Part shown: positions 1-13,400 of the stretch, one piece after another
How the letters are laid out: each line of letters starts with the position of its first letter
Position numbering within the stretch: position 1 is the first letter of the stretch
Origin: Membranipora membranacea
Lineage: Eukaryota > Bryozoa > Gymnolaemata > Cheilostomatida > Membraniporidae
Direction of reading: 5' to 3'
Length of the DNA: 64,000 bases
Assembly: GCA_914767715.1 (NCBI GenBank)
Contig: OU612071.1
Location: 20,766,948-20,830,947, forward strand
Notes under the pieces: model-generated
Seen by the model: the letters and a program-made list of their open reading frames with translations, nothing else
The model's database searches: none
Told to the model about the DNA's origin: nothing
Position numbers and translations under genes: made by a program

Positions 1-2531
1 AAGCTACACTCAATTTGATCTAGTTTGCATGTTTAACCTTAATTCATCACCACTGAGTATTAAGACTTTTGCCATTAGAGTAACAAAATAGACCAGTTCA
101 GAAATTTAAAGCTGTCACATCAATCCTCAGCAATATAGCCAAATAAGAGAGGGTCACAAGCCTTTTATAACGCATGATAAGATTTGAAGCAATTTTTTAG
201 AACAGATCATAGGCGTTTGAACAAATTATTTTAATATTCTTCTTTTAAGAACTCTTCAAATGATGTTGACTCTTATCTTCAAAGAGGTAGCTTAATCACA
301 ATGGGTCATTTTACGTTGCCTTACAAGAACAATGACTGGACAGTTCTTTGGCAGTTCAATCATCCAAACATCTGCTTCAGTGAACAATGGTACACACAGT
401 GAGTGTCAATATAATTCTGTGCTGATATTCAGCTTTCCATGTTTTCCCTTGTTATTAAGACATTTATGACCTCCTTATATGTAAGCATAGAAGTAATCTA
501 CTTTTTGTGCAGAGGAAACTTCGAGGAAAAGATATGCATCAATTTCGTGACTTGACAAGAAATTTGATGAAAGAAAAGGACCAACTTACCTTTGGCTCTT
601 GCTTTCCTGTGCCTTCATCGTTGTCATCTCGTCGCTGTAAAATAAATTTTACCCATTTCGGGTCATGTTCTCATCTGTGTAACCAAGTCGATTCCAATTA
701 TAAGACAAACTAGCATGCATAGTCCGCGACTCATAATTTCGATAAATGAGTAGTTTGCTTAAACCACTACTGCCACAGCTGGGCTTTGCCCAGCAAAACC
801 ACCAGTCAAAAATTTAAATAGAGAGTTGTGGCTAGCTGAGATCCAATATTTTCATTAGTGTTGGATCTCTGCTAGATTTTAAAGGCACCTGATTGGTCAA
901 CCTTAACATATTTCATCACTAATGGTGGATGGCTGGGGTAGAAGATACTCCTTACGTTTTGAGAGCTCATATAACACCATTCAAAGCTACTGGCTAGATG
1001 TTTTTTATGCCACAACTCTATATTTAAATTTTTGACTGGTGGCACTGCTATCCACTATACACGAACTACATAGGATTGAAAATATAAAACACGGCAATAA
1101 AACATTGGAGGCTTCCCCAAAGATAATAAGAACGTTACCTTGTGAAAATCAAAATGTTTGATGCATTTGAGGTCGACAAGAATCCTCCTAGCTCAAAGAT
1201 TCTTGCACAAAAATTTAGTGCTCACCAGCTGGTCCTTTGGTGTTAGTGGGCCAAGCAGTTTGACTGAGAGCTATTTAGGGTTCAATAATTTGGACCTCAC
1301 TTATCTGTTTCCTACTCTCATACCTGTCGTAGTTGTTGATCATAATCTAGAGGCTCCTCTTTCTTCTGCTCTCCTTTTGGCTTCTTTTCATCTTCATCAT
1401 CATCGTCATCTCCCCCCGCGCCAGAAGTACCTGAGTCAAAATATGCGGTGATTGTATCATAAAAACATAAACTACTGCGTCATTCAACAGAATTTCTGAA
1501 CATCACCCATTGTATTTTACACCCTCACAAATTCATATATTCAGCACGTCTTATATTGTGTTATGAAAAGATTGAACTAAGTACTTGATGATGATGATTG
1601 ATTCCTCTGATGTGGTATTAAAACTAAATTTTGCATATTGCTGAATGAGAGATACACTAGGCAGAAAGCTATTCTGACTCAATGGCTGCGTTTCAGAGGA
1701 TAACATCATTCAGTTGATCAAATCAGAATCTAATTAAAAGAAAAACTTGTTTCAATAAGAATTTCTGGGCGCTTGAACAATCTTGATACTTCTGAAAATA
1801 CACTATGCTTGAATAATTCATTCTTTGTTCTTTGCTTATGGGTAATTTGGTATGACTCCAGATTGATGAAAATCAGGTGTTATTCCAAGAATTTGTAAAG
1901 GTGTATCACCCTGATACGACCTCGCAATGCTATTGTATTTTCATGAAATATAGACCATCTTCCGTGACAATTAGGCTTCCCTCAAAATATATACCTTATC
2001 TCAACCTTAGTTTCCAATATTTTATAAGGGATAAATTTGGTTGCCTGCTGAGTTTAGAATCTATTTTCAAAGTAGAGGTATGGAATACTACATAACATTG
2101 ATTGTTAACATATTTACTTTGACTGCCAGTACTTGTCCTTGAACTGCTTGCATGAGCTGGTCCTCCAATAATATCAGTGCTACCTTTTGACCCCTCAGAT
2201 ACTTCACTCTTTTGTGTCGTTACTCCCGATTGGCCACCGTCTGTATTTCTTACAGAGTAAGTATACTACAACATATCAATTAGTGTTGATACTAAATATT
2301 GTATAAGTACCTTCAAGTATAGAACTGTATTTCTTGAAACTTGTTTCATCTATAAACATATAACATATTTTAAACTCAATTTTTGCCTTCCAATATTTTA
2401 ATGCATGATTCAATTATATAGATGTCTGGTGCACAGTTAGACTGGGATTCAGTTCAACAATTCGAAGTTATCTACTCAGGTCGGGTGTCTTTGTTTGTTG
2501 TTTTTGTTGGACTGGGTAACATAGATCACAT
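1..2531. repeat. Direct segmental duplication, copy 1 (runs off the left edge)
   Basis: Base 1 onward aligns with 10421 onward, and the match stops after aacatagatcac near 2531. Introns as well as exons match closely, so the duplication is recent. The copies differ by a MITE here (799-1042), a 931-bp insertion in the other copy and a deletion of micro-exon 634-590 in the other copy. The pairing offset grows from 10,420 to 11,280 because of these differences. Confidence 0.9.
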
Positions 2532-5500
2532 TAGTCAGTCAACCATTCTTATCCCATGTAATTTTCCTTTCTAAGCAACCATAAACAAATAATGCCATGA
2601 AATCACTTCACTGTATTCCGATGAGGTATAATCCAACCCTCAAATGGCATATTTCCTAACATTAAGGATGTACCCATTCATATAGGAAGTAACTATTAAA
2701 ACCTATGCATTAAGTTATAAGCCCTGTTATTTTTCTTCAGTCGTTGTGAAAACAAAACTATACTAAATAGAATGATATAAAGCCAGTTTCATTGCAAAAT
2801 AAATTTACCCCGGGCCATTACCATTTTCAGGACTCAAATTTTCTTTTAGAAACGAATAAGATAAGTCAAATAAGATCCTAATACTAAGGACATGTTTCCG
2901 ATATGATTTCAGACAAAGAGATCGCTGGGTAAATAGCTTATTTTTACAACTTACCTTTTCTTTCATTTTACGGGATGTCATTTCGTTCGCTGTCTTCAGT
3001 TCTTTTATAGCCTCTTCAATTTCTGTTAGCTAAAATGAACATAACCAAACAAACTTTTTAGGTCTATTGGGGTTCTTCCACTTGAAAATAAAGTCATGAC
3101 CATATTTGATTAAATGAGCAATCAACATCATAGTGACTTGAATTTGACCATGATGGTTATATTTGTATTCCAACTCAATAGTTGATTATTATCAGATTAT
3201 ACATGAAGAATGATTAAGAATATTGTTTTGTCATGGCGATTTTCGTTTTTGAGCTACAGATAATAACTGTTATAATATTTCATCTATTTTCTAGGTTGCC
3301 GACCACCAGCTAGAACATCTTGCCAGCTAGAAGCTGCTAATTTAGCCGAAAGATCAAATCAATTATTTAGTCAAGCGTGATAATAGCTCCATCCCACTCC
3401 CACAGCGACATGCTATGTATATGGATGATAGATTCACCTTGAATGTAGGTATTTCAGATGCCTACGATATTTGAATAAGATCATACTCATTCCTTTATAA
3501 AGGAACAATCAATCCAATCCAATAATAAACTCAACCTGGCCTTATTAATTGTGTAAGATAAGCAAGGAGCTATATTACTCATTTGGGAATCGCTGCCTGA
3601 TGACAATGAAGTATTTTCAAGATAATGGTGGTGAGTGCAGTGAGGAGATTTAATTGCAATTAGCACACTTTGCTAATCAGATCAAACTTGGTTAGTTTGA
3701 TTGATGAAACCAAAGTAATACAACTCTTTATGAATAGTATTTTGAAAATGGCTGATCAGTTGAAGAAACAAAGAAAATGTAGCTTACATCTAAAAGTTCA
3801 TCTTCGGCATCCTCATCATCAACAGGTTGCTGTAAAAGAAAATATCAGTCACTATGACTTTAGCGATCATAACCGGTAAGATTATGTTCCAAAGTTGAGG
3901 ACTCTTTTAGTATCAGAATCTAACAATAATCAAATGTGATGATACACAAGCTCTGTGCTAAAAGATTCTACTCGCATTTGGGTATCTGGATTAGTAGTTA
4001 GAATAAAGTAATGAATCGACTTCCGTTTAAAGAGGGGCTTCAGTTCAGCTTCACTTTTCACTTTACTTAAGTCAATAAGTCACTGATTGTCACGCTTTAC
4101 GCTATCTTGACAAGACATGCTATGCTCAGTGTAATTACCATGGTGGTAGCAAATTGGTTAAAATAAGGCATATAAATTATTTTAGTCCAAATTATTACTC
4201 TCCACACAATTAAACCCATGTAGCTGAACTACCCAGTCACTATAATAAATTCTGGATCTGAATTACAGTCTATCTCTAAGTGGGTTTAGAATATTATTTT
4301 TCCTTTTAAGGTTTTTTGTTTTGGTTTACCTGAACATTTGCTTCACACAAGTTTTCATCACCTTCTCCATCTGGGTGCTAGAAGAAACCAAAAAAATGAT
4401 ATATATGTATATCCTAATCAACACTTGAACGCAGCTTCAGCTCTATTCTAATGTGTTAGAAAAGCAAGAAATATCACTTGTGAATCACTTTCAGCCATTG
4501 GTTATAGTGACAGCGGCTGTAGTCCTAATGTGAAATACTGTGATGCGCAATTAGATGTAGATCATAATCATCAAAATCTTATAACAATCCGATCAAAGTT
4601 GGGGTCTTTAATTGATGTGAGCAAAATTGAACAACTAATTGATTGATTAAAAATCCCTTACATACCTCTGAATATTTTACCTCATCGAACTCATCATCGA
4701 ATGGTTGCTGTAAAAGAACGAACAGAGTTATAAGCAATTGACGCTGGAATGATTATATTCTAATATTGATAACATATTCAGTATTTAGTGTCTAATTATT
4801 TTGAAATGATTCTTAAAGACTCCTCTCTTATAATTCTTAAACACTCCTCTCTTATAGGGGATTAGAAAAAGAAATGAAACTTTATAATGAATCAATTATC
4901 AGTAAGCAGGCCTAGCACAGTTAAAACTTTATCCAATGATATATTTCTTTATCAGTAGGCGCAGTAATATTTAAGGGTTTTGCATATTTTTATCCCTGGG
5001 AGGCATTTACCGTTTGCTTCACACAAGTCTTGGATACATATATATATGACATGCTATATAAACTTTATGGTATCATAATAGTAAATAAAGTTGCCCCATA
5101 GCGCTCACTGTCCCCTCCCCAACCAAGTTTTCCCCGTTACATCATGGCTGGCACATTTATAATTCATCATTATCATCATCTTTAATCATGGTAATTCATG
5201 TCATTATCATACACTTTTGGAGCATACAAAAACCAAGTTGCCGAACTTGAGAATGACCATGTTTGCCATCAACTGCCAATATAACCATTGAATATTTCCA
5301 CGCATCACATTGAAGATCCGGGGCTAGAAGCTAGAGTAACATATAAATCAGATGACCTCTCGACGACTGGATACTTAATGAGTAAAAACATTGGTACTCG
5401 AATAATACATAGATTTCAAGGGTGTAGGCCCTAGATGTGTGATGGAAAATGCTGATCCCACTTTATATCACTTTGTAATTTGATTAACTAATTTTCAATG

Positions 5501-7343
5501 ACAAAAGAAGAAGAATCATAGCAACAGTGTGAAAAATAAAGTGTGTACATCAATAAATGGCATTTTGTCCTGTTCTACATTTAATAGTGGATGGTGATCT
5601 GAACTTCCAAACTTTCAAATATTTATTCACTGACCCACCTGGATATCAGCACAGTTCTTATCCATAACACTTTCGCCAACTGGTTGCTTATGAAAAAGAG
5701 ATGAAGAAATTATAATTTACAATATTTCTTTTCAGAAATGAGTAAATCTTTTAATCAAAGTTAAGGCTAAGGCTTAATTTGAATGTTTTCAACTATCGGT
5801 TAGGCTCATAGTTAGGGGGTGTCGTGTTCCTATTTTAAAACTACCCTCTGAATAATAAGGCGTCTCAGTTCCTGTCAGTGATCATTTTCACAACAGCAAA
5901 TCATTCATTGTAAGTCAAGTAAACTATCAGATGAGTGAATCCTTTCTAATATCAATACTTATAAATCCAAGACTTTTTACATTTCATGTACGATTTATTC
6001 CATAGGCTTACCTCGGGTGTGGCAAAGCATGGTACAAAATGATTGACACCTCTACCAGGTACAGTTTCCATGAAGGCAAGTGTTATCTGTCCAGCTAATT
6101 CTCCAGCAGGTCTTATGGGAACAAGCCTAGAGCAAAATGGTTCGGGAAGGTAAAGTCGATTTTGCTGTAGAATGACAAGATTTATCTCAATATTGAGTAG
6201 ATGAGCCGCATAAACCACTTCAACTAATCCTGCATAGATACCATCATTATCTGTATTCTGAGCCCGCCGTCGAATAATCCCTTCAAGATCAGTTAGATCT
6301 CCCACAGCTAGATTTGTTGCATCATCTCCATCTACTGATGAAGAAATAATAAAACTGCGAAGTCCATCATCAACCTTTCTGCCTAAGAGATCCCCGATGA
6401 ATCTATTTGTAAGAATTCCAGGGTTATCTCTCATATCCTCGGCAATTAGCTCTCTCAAAAGACTGGCATAATTTGTTGTACCAAAACGTGCCAGGCTGAG
6501 TGAGTAGTAGAAGCAATTACCATCACCGGGAACTTGAAATGGTGTTAAGTGAGTATATCCCTGCGATCTAAAATTGAGAAGAATGTTCAGATGAGGAAAT
6601 CGTGTGATGGCAGATCTACCTCTGTGTACCAAAATGAACAATTAAAGGATCAGAGGAAACATCTGTGATAAAAAGCAAACTCAATTACCCATTTAACTAT
6701 TTGCCTAAGGATATTCAGTAAAAGATTTTCTAATTCTCCTTCTAGCCAGTTTCGCTCAGTGGAATAAAAGGAATTAACATCCTCTGATTACGGTTATGCG
6801 AATATCACCTATGAAGTCAACTTCATCAAATTTATCTCTTTATGTCTTAAAGTGCAACCAAGGTTTCAAACAACTTCTCATTGATGGCCATTGATTAATA
6901 GCAGATTGTACCTTCTGCATGGGGAAAATGACAAAATATAATTCGGATGATTATTCAGCCAGAATTCTTGTGAAACATTTCTTCCATCAGGCACTCAAAC
7001 TCAGCTAAAAGAGAATACCACATAGCAGTTTCCTGTTCCTGTTATTATTTAGCCTGTGCTCTATAATTCTTACAGCAAAGTCTTGGAACCTCCCCTAAAC
7101 TGAAGTGTTACCCAGCTTAGAGTCAGCAACTACTTTGAGTTTTGCATCGCGTAATGCACAAAGCTGATGCTGCCCAGCACATTATTTGCTACCCATTAAT
7201 GCATTGCTGCGAAACCTTGGTTGCCCTTTAAGTATTCTTAGCAACATGCAATAAATGCACTCTTATTCCATTGATACTTACCTTAGATTTTCCAATGCTT
7301 TCATATCTTCCTTGATTAACTTAGGTGAAACATACGGTATTTC
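590..7343 (-). CDS. OTU-domain protein gene, 3' part: ten exons with acidic micro-exons
   Basis: Minus-strand exons whose splice phases all join: 7343-7282, 6567-6012 (OTU domain), 5686-5639, 4707-4666, 4377-4330, 3829-3788, 3029-2955, 2265-2118, 1430-1324 and 634-590. Together they make 1,173 nt, exactly 391 codons. After the OTU exon come four 14-16-residue acidic exons beginning Gln/His-Pro (for example QPFDDEFDEVKYSE), a 25-residue probable coiled-coil exon (LTEIEEAIKELKTANEMTSR onward), a Ser/Gly/Thr-rich exon, an Asp/Glu/Lys-rich exon and RRDDNDEGTGKQEPK. Most introns are phase 0, so micro-exons could be added or skipped without breaking the frame. OTU domains usually cleave ubiquitin or ubiquitin-like chains; the function of the acidic tail is unknown. 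No stop codon was found before the window edge, so the 3' end may lie outside. Upstream exons probably continue to about 18.6 kb. Confidence 0.6.
799..1042. mobile_element. 244-bp MITE in duplication copy 1
   Basis: Terminal inverted repeats of about 34 bp with one mismatch; the outer 20 bases are CCACCAGTCAAAAATTTAAA at both ends. There is no ORF inside and it is absent from duplication copy 2. No clear target duplication was found, so the family is unassigned. It lies in the intron between exons 1430-1324 and 634-590. Confidence 0.7.
5004..5045 (-). pseudogene. Partial copy of the HPDGEG-type micro-exon
   Basis: The plus-strand text around accgtttgcttcacacaag mirrors the donor end of micro-exon 4377-4330 (acctgaacatttgcttcaca). 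The 5' half and the acceptor are not recognisable, so this looks like an exon relic. Confidence 0.35.
6012..6567 (-). CDS. OTU cysteine protease domain exon
   Basis: A 556-nt exon with one base completing an Arg codon from exon 7343-7282 (the chain reads ALENLR then SQGYTHLTPFQ), and a clean donor after FATPE. The motif VPGDGNCFYYSLS matches the OTU active-site signature (Asp-Gly-Asn-Cys), and a His in GVNHFVPCF near the C-terminal end fits the catalytic histidine. Domain length (about 185 residues) is normal for OTU. The splice join supplies the helix that usually precedes the OTU catalytic loop, which supports the model. Predicted role is a deubiquitinase-like protease; activity is inferred from motif preservation only. 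It could belong to a host gene or to a domesticated transposon-borne OTU, as OTU domains also occur in large DNA transposons. Confidence 0.85.
6847..7231. mobile_element. TTAA-flanked MITE, copy 1 (385 bp)
   Basis: Bounded by TTAA at 6847-6850 and 7228-7231. The ends mirror each other as AGTGCAACCAAGGTTTC and, on the other strand, AGGGCAACCAAGGTTTC. Homologous to 8294-8678 (inverted) and 42457-42711. TTAA targets are typical of piggyBac and Kolobok elements. It sits in the intron just upstream of the OTU exon. Confidence 0.8.
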
Positions 7344-8293
7344 CTAAAATTATCACAGATAAATGTAAAAGCCTGCAATCAAGCAAGCAATAAAAATCAG
7401 CCCCAATCCATTTTACCAAATTAATTAAGACAGAGACAGCAACAAATATTTACTTTATGAAGAATATTGGAAAGCCATTGAATGTTGTAAGAACAAAGAA
7501 AAATAATTTCTTTTTCCAAAAAATGAGTCGAGCAAAATTGACTGTGTGATGGAAAATATAATCAACAAAGAAACAGAATTTTAATAACACATATTGTGTT
7601 CATCTCATGTTTTGAAGAATCCGGAAAGAGCTGAGTTCCAGAGCCATATATGGTCTAACTGAGCCCTAAGGAAGACTTTAATAAATCTCAGTAAATTATT
7701 GGTCCGCCTATTATGCCCCCACAGGTGTGTTTTAAATTCTAGTCATCAACACTGATATTTATATTGACCCGGCTTCTGAAGTTGTGTATGCACTTCCAAT
7801 GTGATTGGCTATAATTGTTCCAATCAGGGCTACTCTTATACTCTAATAATAGACTAATAGACCAATTCCTTAATATTACATAGTTTGTTTAGGGTGGTCT
7901 ATATTATCCAAATTAATCCCAAGTTCAACATGCCTGGTGCGTTAAAAATGTCAATGTTCAAGTTCTATCTCATCGTTCAAAAGATTAGTAGGTTAGCTTA
8001 GTATGCTGTTGATGACTGGTATTCGTTAGCGCTGATGTTATTTTGTTTGATGGTCACAATATAGTATTACATGGCATGCTCTGTTTGAGAAGCCACAATG
8101 CTACATGAATGTTAGCACGCCCACCCAACATCAATTCTCATGCCAAATATTTTATCATATAAAAGCTTGGAATGATATTCACGGCAAATATCTGCTCTAT
8201 GGTACAAACATGTCTACACTATATACTGACTGCTAAATTTGCAGCATACATTATGCTGAGTGGAGCAGACAAGACCTACATCAGAAACAACTC

Positions 8294-8678
8294 TTAAAAT
8301 ACAACCAGGGTTTCACAGTAATGCATAAATGGGTAGTAAATAATTTGCTAAGCAGCATCAGCTTTGTGCATGACGCGGTGCAAAACTCAAAGTAGTTGCT
8401 GACTCTAAGCTGGGTAACACTTCAGTTTAGGGGAGGTTCAAAGACATTGCTGCAATAATGATAGAGCACAGGCTAAATAAACGCAGGGACAGAAAACAGC
8501 TCTGTGGCTTTCCATGTTAGTTGAGTTTGAGCATCATTTTAGCACCTGATGGGTGGAATATTTATAAGGAATTCTCAGTGAATAATCATCCGACTTAGAT
8601 TTGGTCTTTTTCCCTATACATAGGTGCAATTTGCTATCGATCATTAGGAAGTAGTTTAAGACCTTGGTTGCCCTTTAA
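8294..8678. mobile_element. TTAA-flanked MITE, copy 2 (385 bp)
   Basis: Same family as 6847-7231 but in the opposite orientation and the same length. It has TTAA at both edges, the left end AATACAACCAGGGTTTC and the right end ending GGTTGCCCT. Internal sequence is diverged but alignable throughout. Confidence 0.8.
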
Positions 8679-8873
8679 AAGAGTTAACATAAAATAACTA
8701 CTAAAAGGGTCACAATCAATTCAACTATTTGCCTCAATATTTTGTGTAAGTGGTCAATTATACAGTAGAGAACACATCATTGTGTCAAAAGATGGATTGG
8801 TATTTCATCCAATTTTACGTTTGATGGTAGGCGGTGATCTGAACTTCCATTAACTATTTATTCATGGACTTAC

Positions 8874-9325
8874 GTGGATATTAGCATAGATCTCATCCAT
8901 ATGACTTTCACCTTCTGGTTGCTTATGAAAAAGAAGTATAAAAATTTAAATTTACATGCTTTCTTTTCAGAAATGAGTGAATCTTCAAATCAAATCTAAG
9001 GCTACACTACATACTGACTGCTAAATTTGAATGTTTTCGACCATCACCTGAGTCATATCCATGGGCATAATACATCTGAGCGAAGAAATCCTGTACTCAT
9101 CATAAATTTTGTTTGCTGTAGTTGCTGTAGGTATTTCTAGCTTTATAACCTATTTTGGGCTTCAAAACAGTTGGAATTGGAAATCAATATTGTCTTACAT
9201 CATTAACAGCATGTTGGCTATGCAATTATACTTAATCCATCCATCCATAAACGATTAGCATATAAGGGCTCAATTATACTCACCTCAGGCTTTACATCTC
9301 CTTTCTCGTCATTATCATTTGGTCG
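8874..9325 (-). CDS. Two acidic micro-exons upstream of the OTU exon
   Basis: Exon 9325-9284 encodes RPNDNDEKGDVKPE (acceptor catttag, donor gtgagt). Exon 8921-8874 encodes QPEGESHMDEIYANIH (acceptor cataag, donor gtaagt). Both are phase 0 and 42-48 nt long. The second is clearly homologous, with its flanking intron sequence, to micro-exon 5686-5639 (QPVGESVMDKNCADIQ), so the block was copied locally. Confidence 0.5.
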
Positions 9326-9529
9326 CTAAATGGAAAGATATTCAAAATTTGAATTTCTTAGCATGCAAAATAGTAAGTGGAACCAAACCTACATCATAAA
9401 TAACTACAGAAAGGGTTACCACCAATACAACGATGTCCCTCAATATTTTATGTGACTGGCTAGTTTTACAGTAGAGAACACAACGTTGTGTCAAAAACTG
9501 GATTGGCATTTCATTCAATTTCACATCAT

Positions 9530-9576
9530 TTATTATCAGCATACTTCTTATCCATATCACTTTCGCCTTCTGGTTG
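9530..9576 (-). pseudogene. Decayed copy of the QPEGES-type micro-exon
   Basis: Reads QPEGESDMDKKYADNK and then TGA; the GT donor present in the 5639-5686 and 8874-8921 copies is missing here. The flanking intron sequence is homologous to both others. Either a dead exon copy or an alternative terminus. Confidence 0.45.
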
Positions 9577-10420
9577 CTCATGAAAAAGAGATAAAGAACT
9601 TATAATTTAAAATATTTCTTGTCAAAAATGAGTAAATCTTTTAATCAAATTTAACGCTAAATGAACTGAGGCCACTTTTACTCAGGATTTATTAATCCTT
9701 GCTAATCTGTGATTTTCTCTTGTTCTAAGACAGGTAGAGATTCAAAAAATGTTTCATCATAAAATCCAGCTGTGTCTGCTAAAGCAAAATTAAATTTATC
9801 TCCCCCAAATTAACACAGCATGGATTTACAAGCAGCAGTGGATTATCCATGTCATTCTTAATCTGATCAACAAGCACACTGATCCCATGGTGAGATAGAT
9901 CATAAAGAACAAATTCCTGAAGGATTTTCCTCCTAGCTCTTTTAGAAATGTTGTCCATTTCATATCCGCAGACATAGTTTTTAATTAATCCCAATTAATT
10001 TTTTATATATACGATATACTACGATAGTCTTTGATACCCTGTGTGAAATGAAAAAAACAGAATGGTTATCTGCGTACCGGTTCACAAGAAATTCACATGT
10101 GAAGTCAATTTTTGCAAAAGTGCACAAGATCACTGTGGAATGCTATATTGCAGGTTTTGTGCGCTGTGTGCGTGTATTGTAATAACTCAGTTCCATACGA
10201 GTAATAAAATATACCAGTTCATAAATTTTAAGCTGGACCTTTGAGCTGTAAAGAAATAAGATACAAAAACCTCTTTCCACATGGTTGCCGAGCTTTTCGT
10301 AACATGGTGTAAAAAGAACATGGTACACCCAGACATTGGTTACTTTCCCCAAGGATAATGATGGCAGAAGGCGGGCTTAATAATCATATGATCAGCAGTT
10401 CGCCAGGTTGTAGGATTTAG

Positions 10421-13400
10421 AAGCTACACTCAATTTAATCTAGTTTGCATTTTTGACTTTAATTCATCACCACTGAGTATTAAGACGTTTTCCATTAGAG
10501 TAACAAAATAGACCATTTCTGTAATTTAAAGATGTCACATCAATCTTCAGCCGAATAACAGAGGTCGCAAGCCTTACATAACATATGATAAGATTTGAAG
10601 CAAATTTTTGGGGCAGATAATAGACGTTTGAATTAATTATTATAATATTCTTCCATTAAGAACTCATCAAATTATGTTGACTTATATTTTCAAAAAAGTA
10701 GCTTAATCACAATGGGCCGTTTTACATGCTCTTACAAGGACCATGACTGGACAATTATTTGGTAGTTCCATCATACAAATGCTTTGATGAACAATGGTAC
10801 ACACAGTGAGTGTCAATATAATTCTGTGCTGATATTCAGCTTTCCATGTTTTCCCTTGTTATTAAGACATTTATGACCTCCTTATATGTAAGAATAGAAG
10901 TAATCTACTTTTGTTGCAGAGGAAGCTTTGAGGAATATATGCATTAATTTATAAGTCAAAATAGCATGCATAATCCGTGGCTCATAATTTTATCAAATGA
11001 ACAGTTTGCTTTAGGAGCGCACTCTGACTAGGCCATAGGTATAGGCCTAGACAAGATGCTGTTGCGTTGAATTGCTCCTTCGATATGAAAGTATCTGCAG
11101 AAAATTCACTTCATTTTAGTGTTTTTGTTTTTAAGTGGAACATGGAATGTATTGAAAAGTAAAGCTGAGCAACCAGTTGTCTGAGACACTAATCCTCTAA
11201 TTGTTGGATGTTCTGCACATTCTCTTTGCTAATATATATTATGTGCTTTTTAATGTCAAAATGTTATCATTGTTTTTTAATTGGATGCTAAAATAAAAAG
11301 GAAGAAACATAATTCGAGCAAATATTTACATGAGTGTATGAAGTGAGATATCTTGATAATTCTAGAATCCACTATACACAAACTACATAGGATTGAAAAT
11401 ATGAAACACGGCAATAAAACATTGGAGGCTTCCCCAAAGATAATAAGAACGTTACCTTGTGAAAATCAAAATGTTTGATGCATTTGAGGTCGACAAGAAT
11501 TCTCCTAGCTCAAAGATTCTTGCACAAAAATTAAGTCCTCACCAGCTGATCCTATCATAGCAAGCATGATGGTGTTAGTGGGCCAAGCTGTTTGACTGAA
11601 AGCTATCTAGGGTGCAATAATTTGGACCTTGTATTGGTATGCAACAATCGTGGTCATAATTAATGACACATTTTGATTATTATTAAAAACACACACACTA
11701 CAACATGACTAATAATGCCAGCTTTTAATACTTTAGCTATCTATTGTTACAAACATCATTATACCAGCTTATGTGCTGATACTTGTACTGCAACATTATT
11801 TTGTACCATCTTAGACTTGCACCGTCAACAAGCAAGTTCAAATTTTGTGATCGCTAGTCTCATCTCAGCTAATATGAGACAATTTTATCCATATACGACT
11901 CGATCTGTTTTATGAGATTCTAAGCACTTTATATCAAGATCTCAATACTCTGCGCTGTATCTATGTGACACACATGTAAGTTAAAACAATATTGTATTTT
12001 CAGTTCATATTTGGTGTGGAATAACAACAGCGAAGCTCTTGTATTAAATTACTGCATGGGATAATCTATATTTCATTGATGACAAATGGCATTTTTATAA
12101 AGTGTAGAAAGCATTGCTTTATCGCATCCACTGGTATCAAATTATTATTGCTACTATTTCTCCTATCCGTAATTAGGTATTTAACAAAAGTATTTTAATT
12201 GCAGGCACCTATTTATCTGTATACTAACTATCAGACACTATTATTGGATGGAATAAACCCTATATCCGGCATCAATTTTGTGAGTTAACTAATAGGACGA
12301 TTGTGTCAATTTTATGTCAATTTATTACTACGCACTCTTTTATATGCTGCCATCCATTATTGTCTTTTGATGTGCTGATTATCGTCACAATCTATGCACA
12401 TCATTATTTTATTTATTTTACTTTGATCATTTTATCAGGGTACGACTTCGACTTTGAATATGAAGAATATAATGACATACAGTATCCAACAACAACTCAA
12501 CACTTCTTATTTCGTCGTCCGTTGCCATTAATGCTGGGGTTAGAGTGATAACAAGAGCCATCCCAATACAGACCTCACTTATCTGTTTCCTACTCTCATA
12601 CCTGCCGTTGTTGTTGATCATAATCTAGAGGCTCCTCTTTCTTCTGCTCTCCTTTTGGCTTCTTTTCATCTTCATCATCATCGTCATCTCCCCCCGCACC
12701 AGAAGTACCTGAGTCAAAATATGCGGTGATTGTATCATAAAAATATAAACTACTGCGTCATTCAACAGAATTTCTGAAAATCACCCATGGTATTTTACAC
12801 CCTCACAAATACATATATTCAGCACGTCTTATATTGTGTTATGAAAAGATTGAACTAAGTACTTGATGATGATGATTGATTCCTCTGATGTGGTATTAAA
12901 ACTAAATTTTGCATATTGCTGAATGAGAGATACACTAGGCAGAAAGCTATTCTGACTCAATGGCTGCGTTTCAGAGGATAACATCATTCAGTTGATCAAA
13001 TCAGAATCTAATTAAAAGAAAAACTTGTTTCAATGAGAATTTCTGTGCGCTTGAACAATCTTGATAATTCTGAAAATACACTATGCTTGAATGATTCTTT
13101 GTTCTTTGCTTATGGGTATTTTGGTATGACTCCAGATTGATGAAAATCAGGTGTTATTCCAAGAACTCGTAAAGGTGTATCACCCTAATACGGCCTCTCC
13201 ATGCTATTATATTTTCATGAAATATAGACCATTTTCCATGACAATTAGGCTTCCCTCAAATAATATACATTATCTCAACCTTAGTTTCCAATATGTTATA
13301 AAGGATACTCTAAAATTTGGTTGTCTACTGAGTTTAGAATGTATATTCAAAGTAGAGGTATGGAATACTAAATAACATTGATTGTTAACATATTTACTTT

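Noticed and set aside
1139-1201. Exon-like segment ending CACAAG|gtaacg, conserved in copy 2 (11460-11522)
   Set aside because: No acceptor gives a frame in phase with its neighbours; the similarity is explained by the recent duplication.
9779-9994. Minus-strand 71-codon ORF with a protein-like composition
   Set aside because: No splice acceptor at a usable position, an in-frame stop directly upstream, and no family signature.
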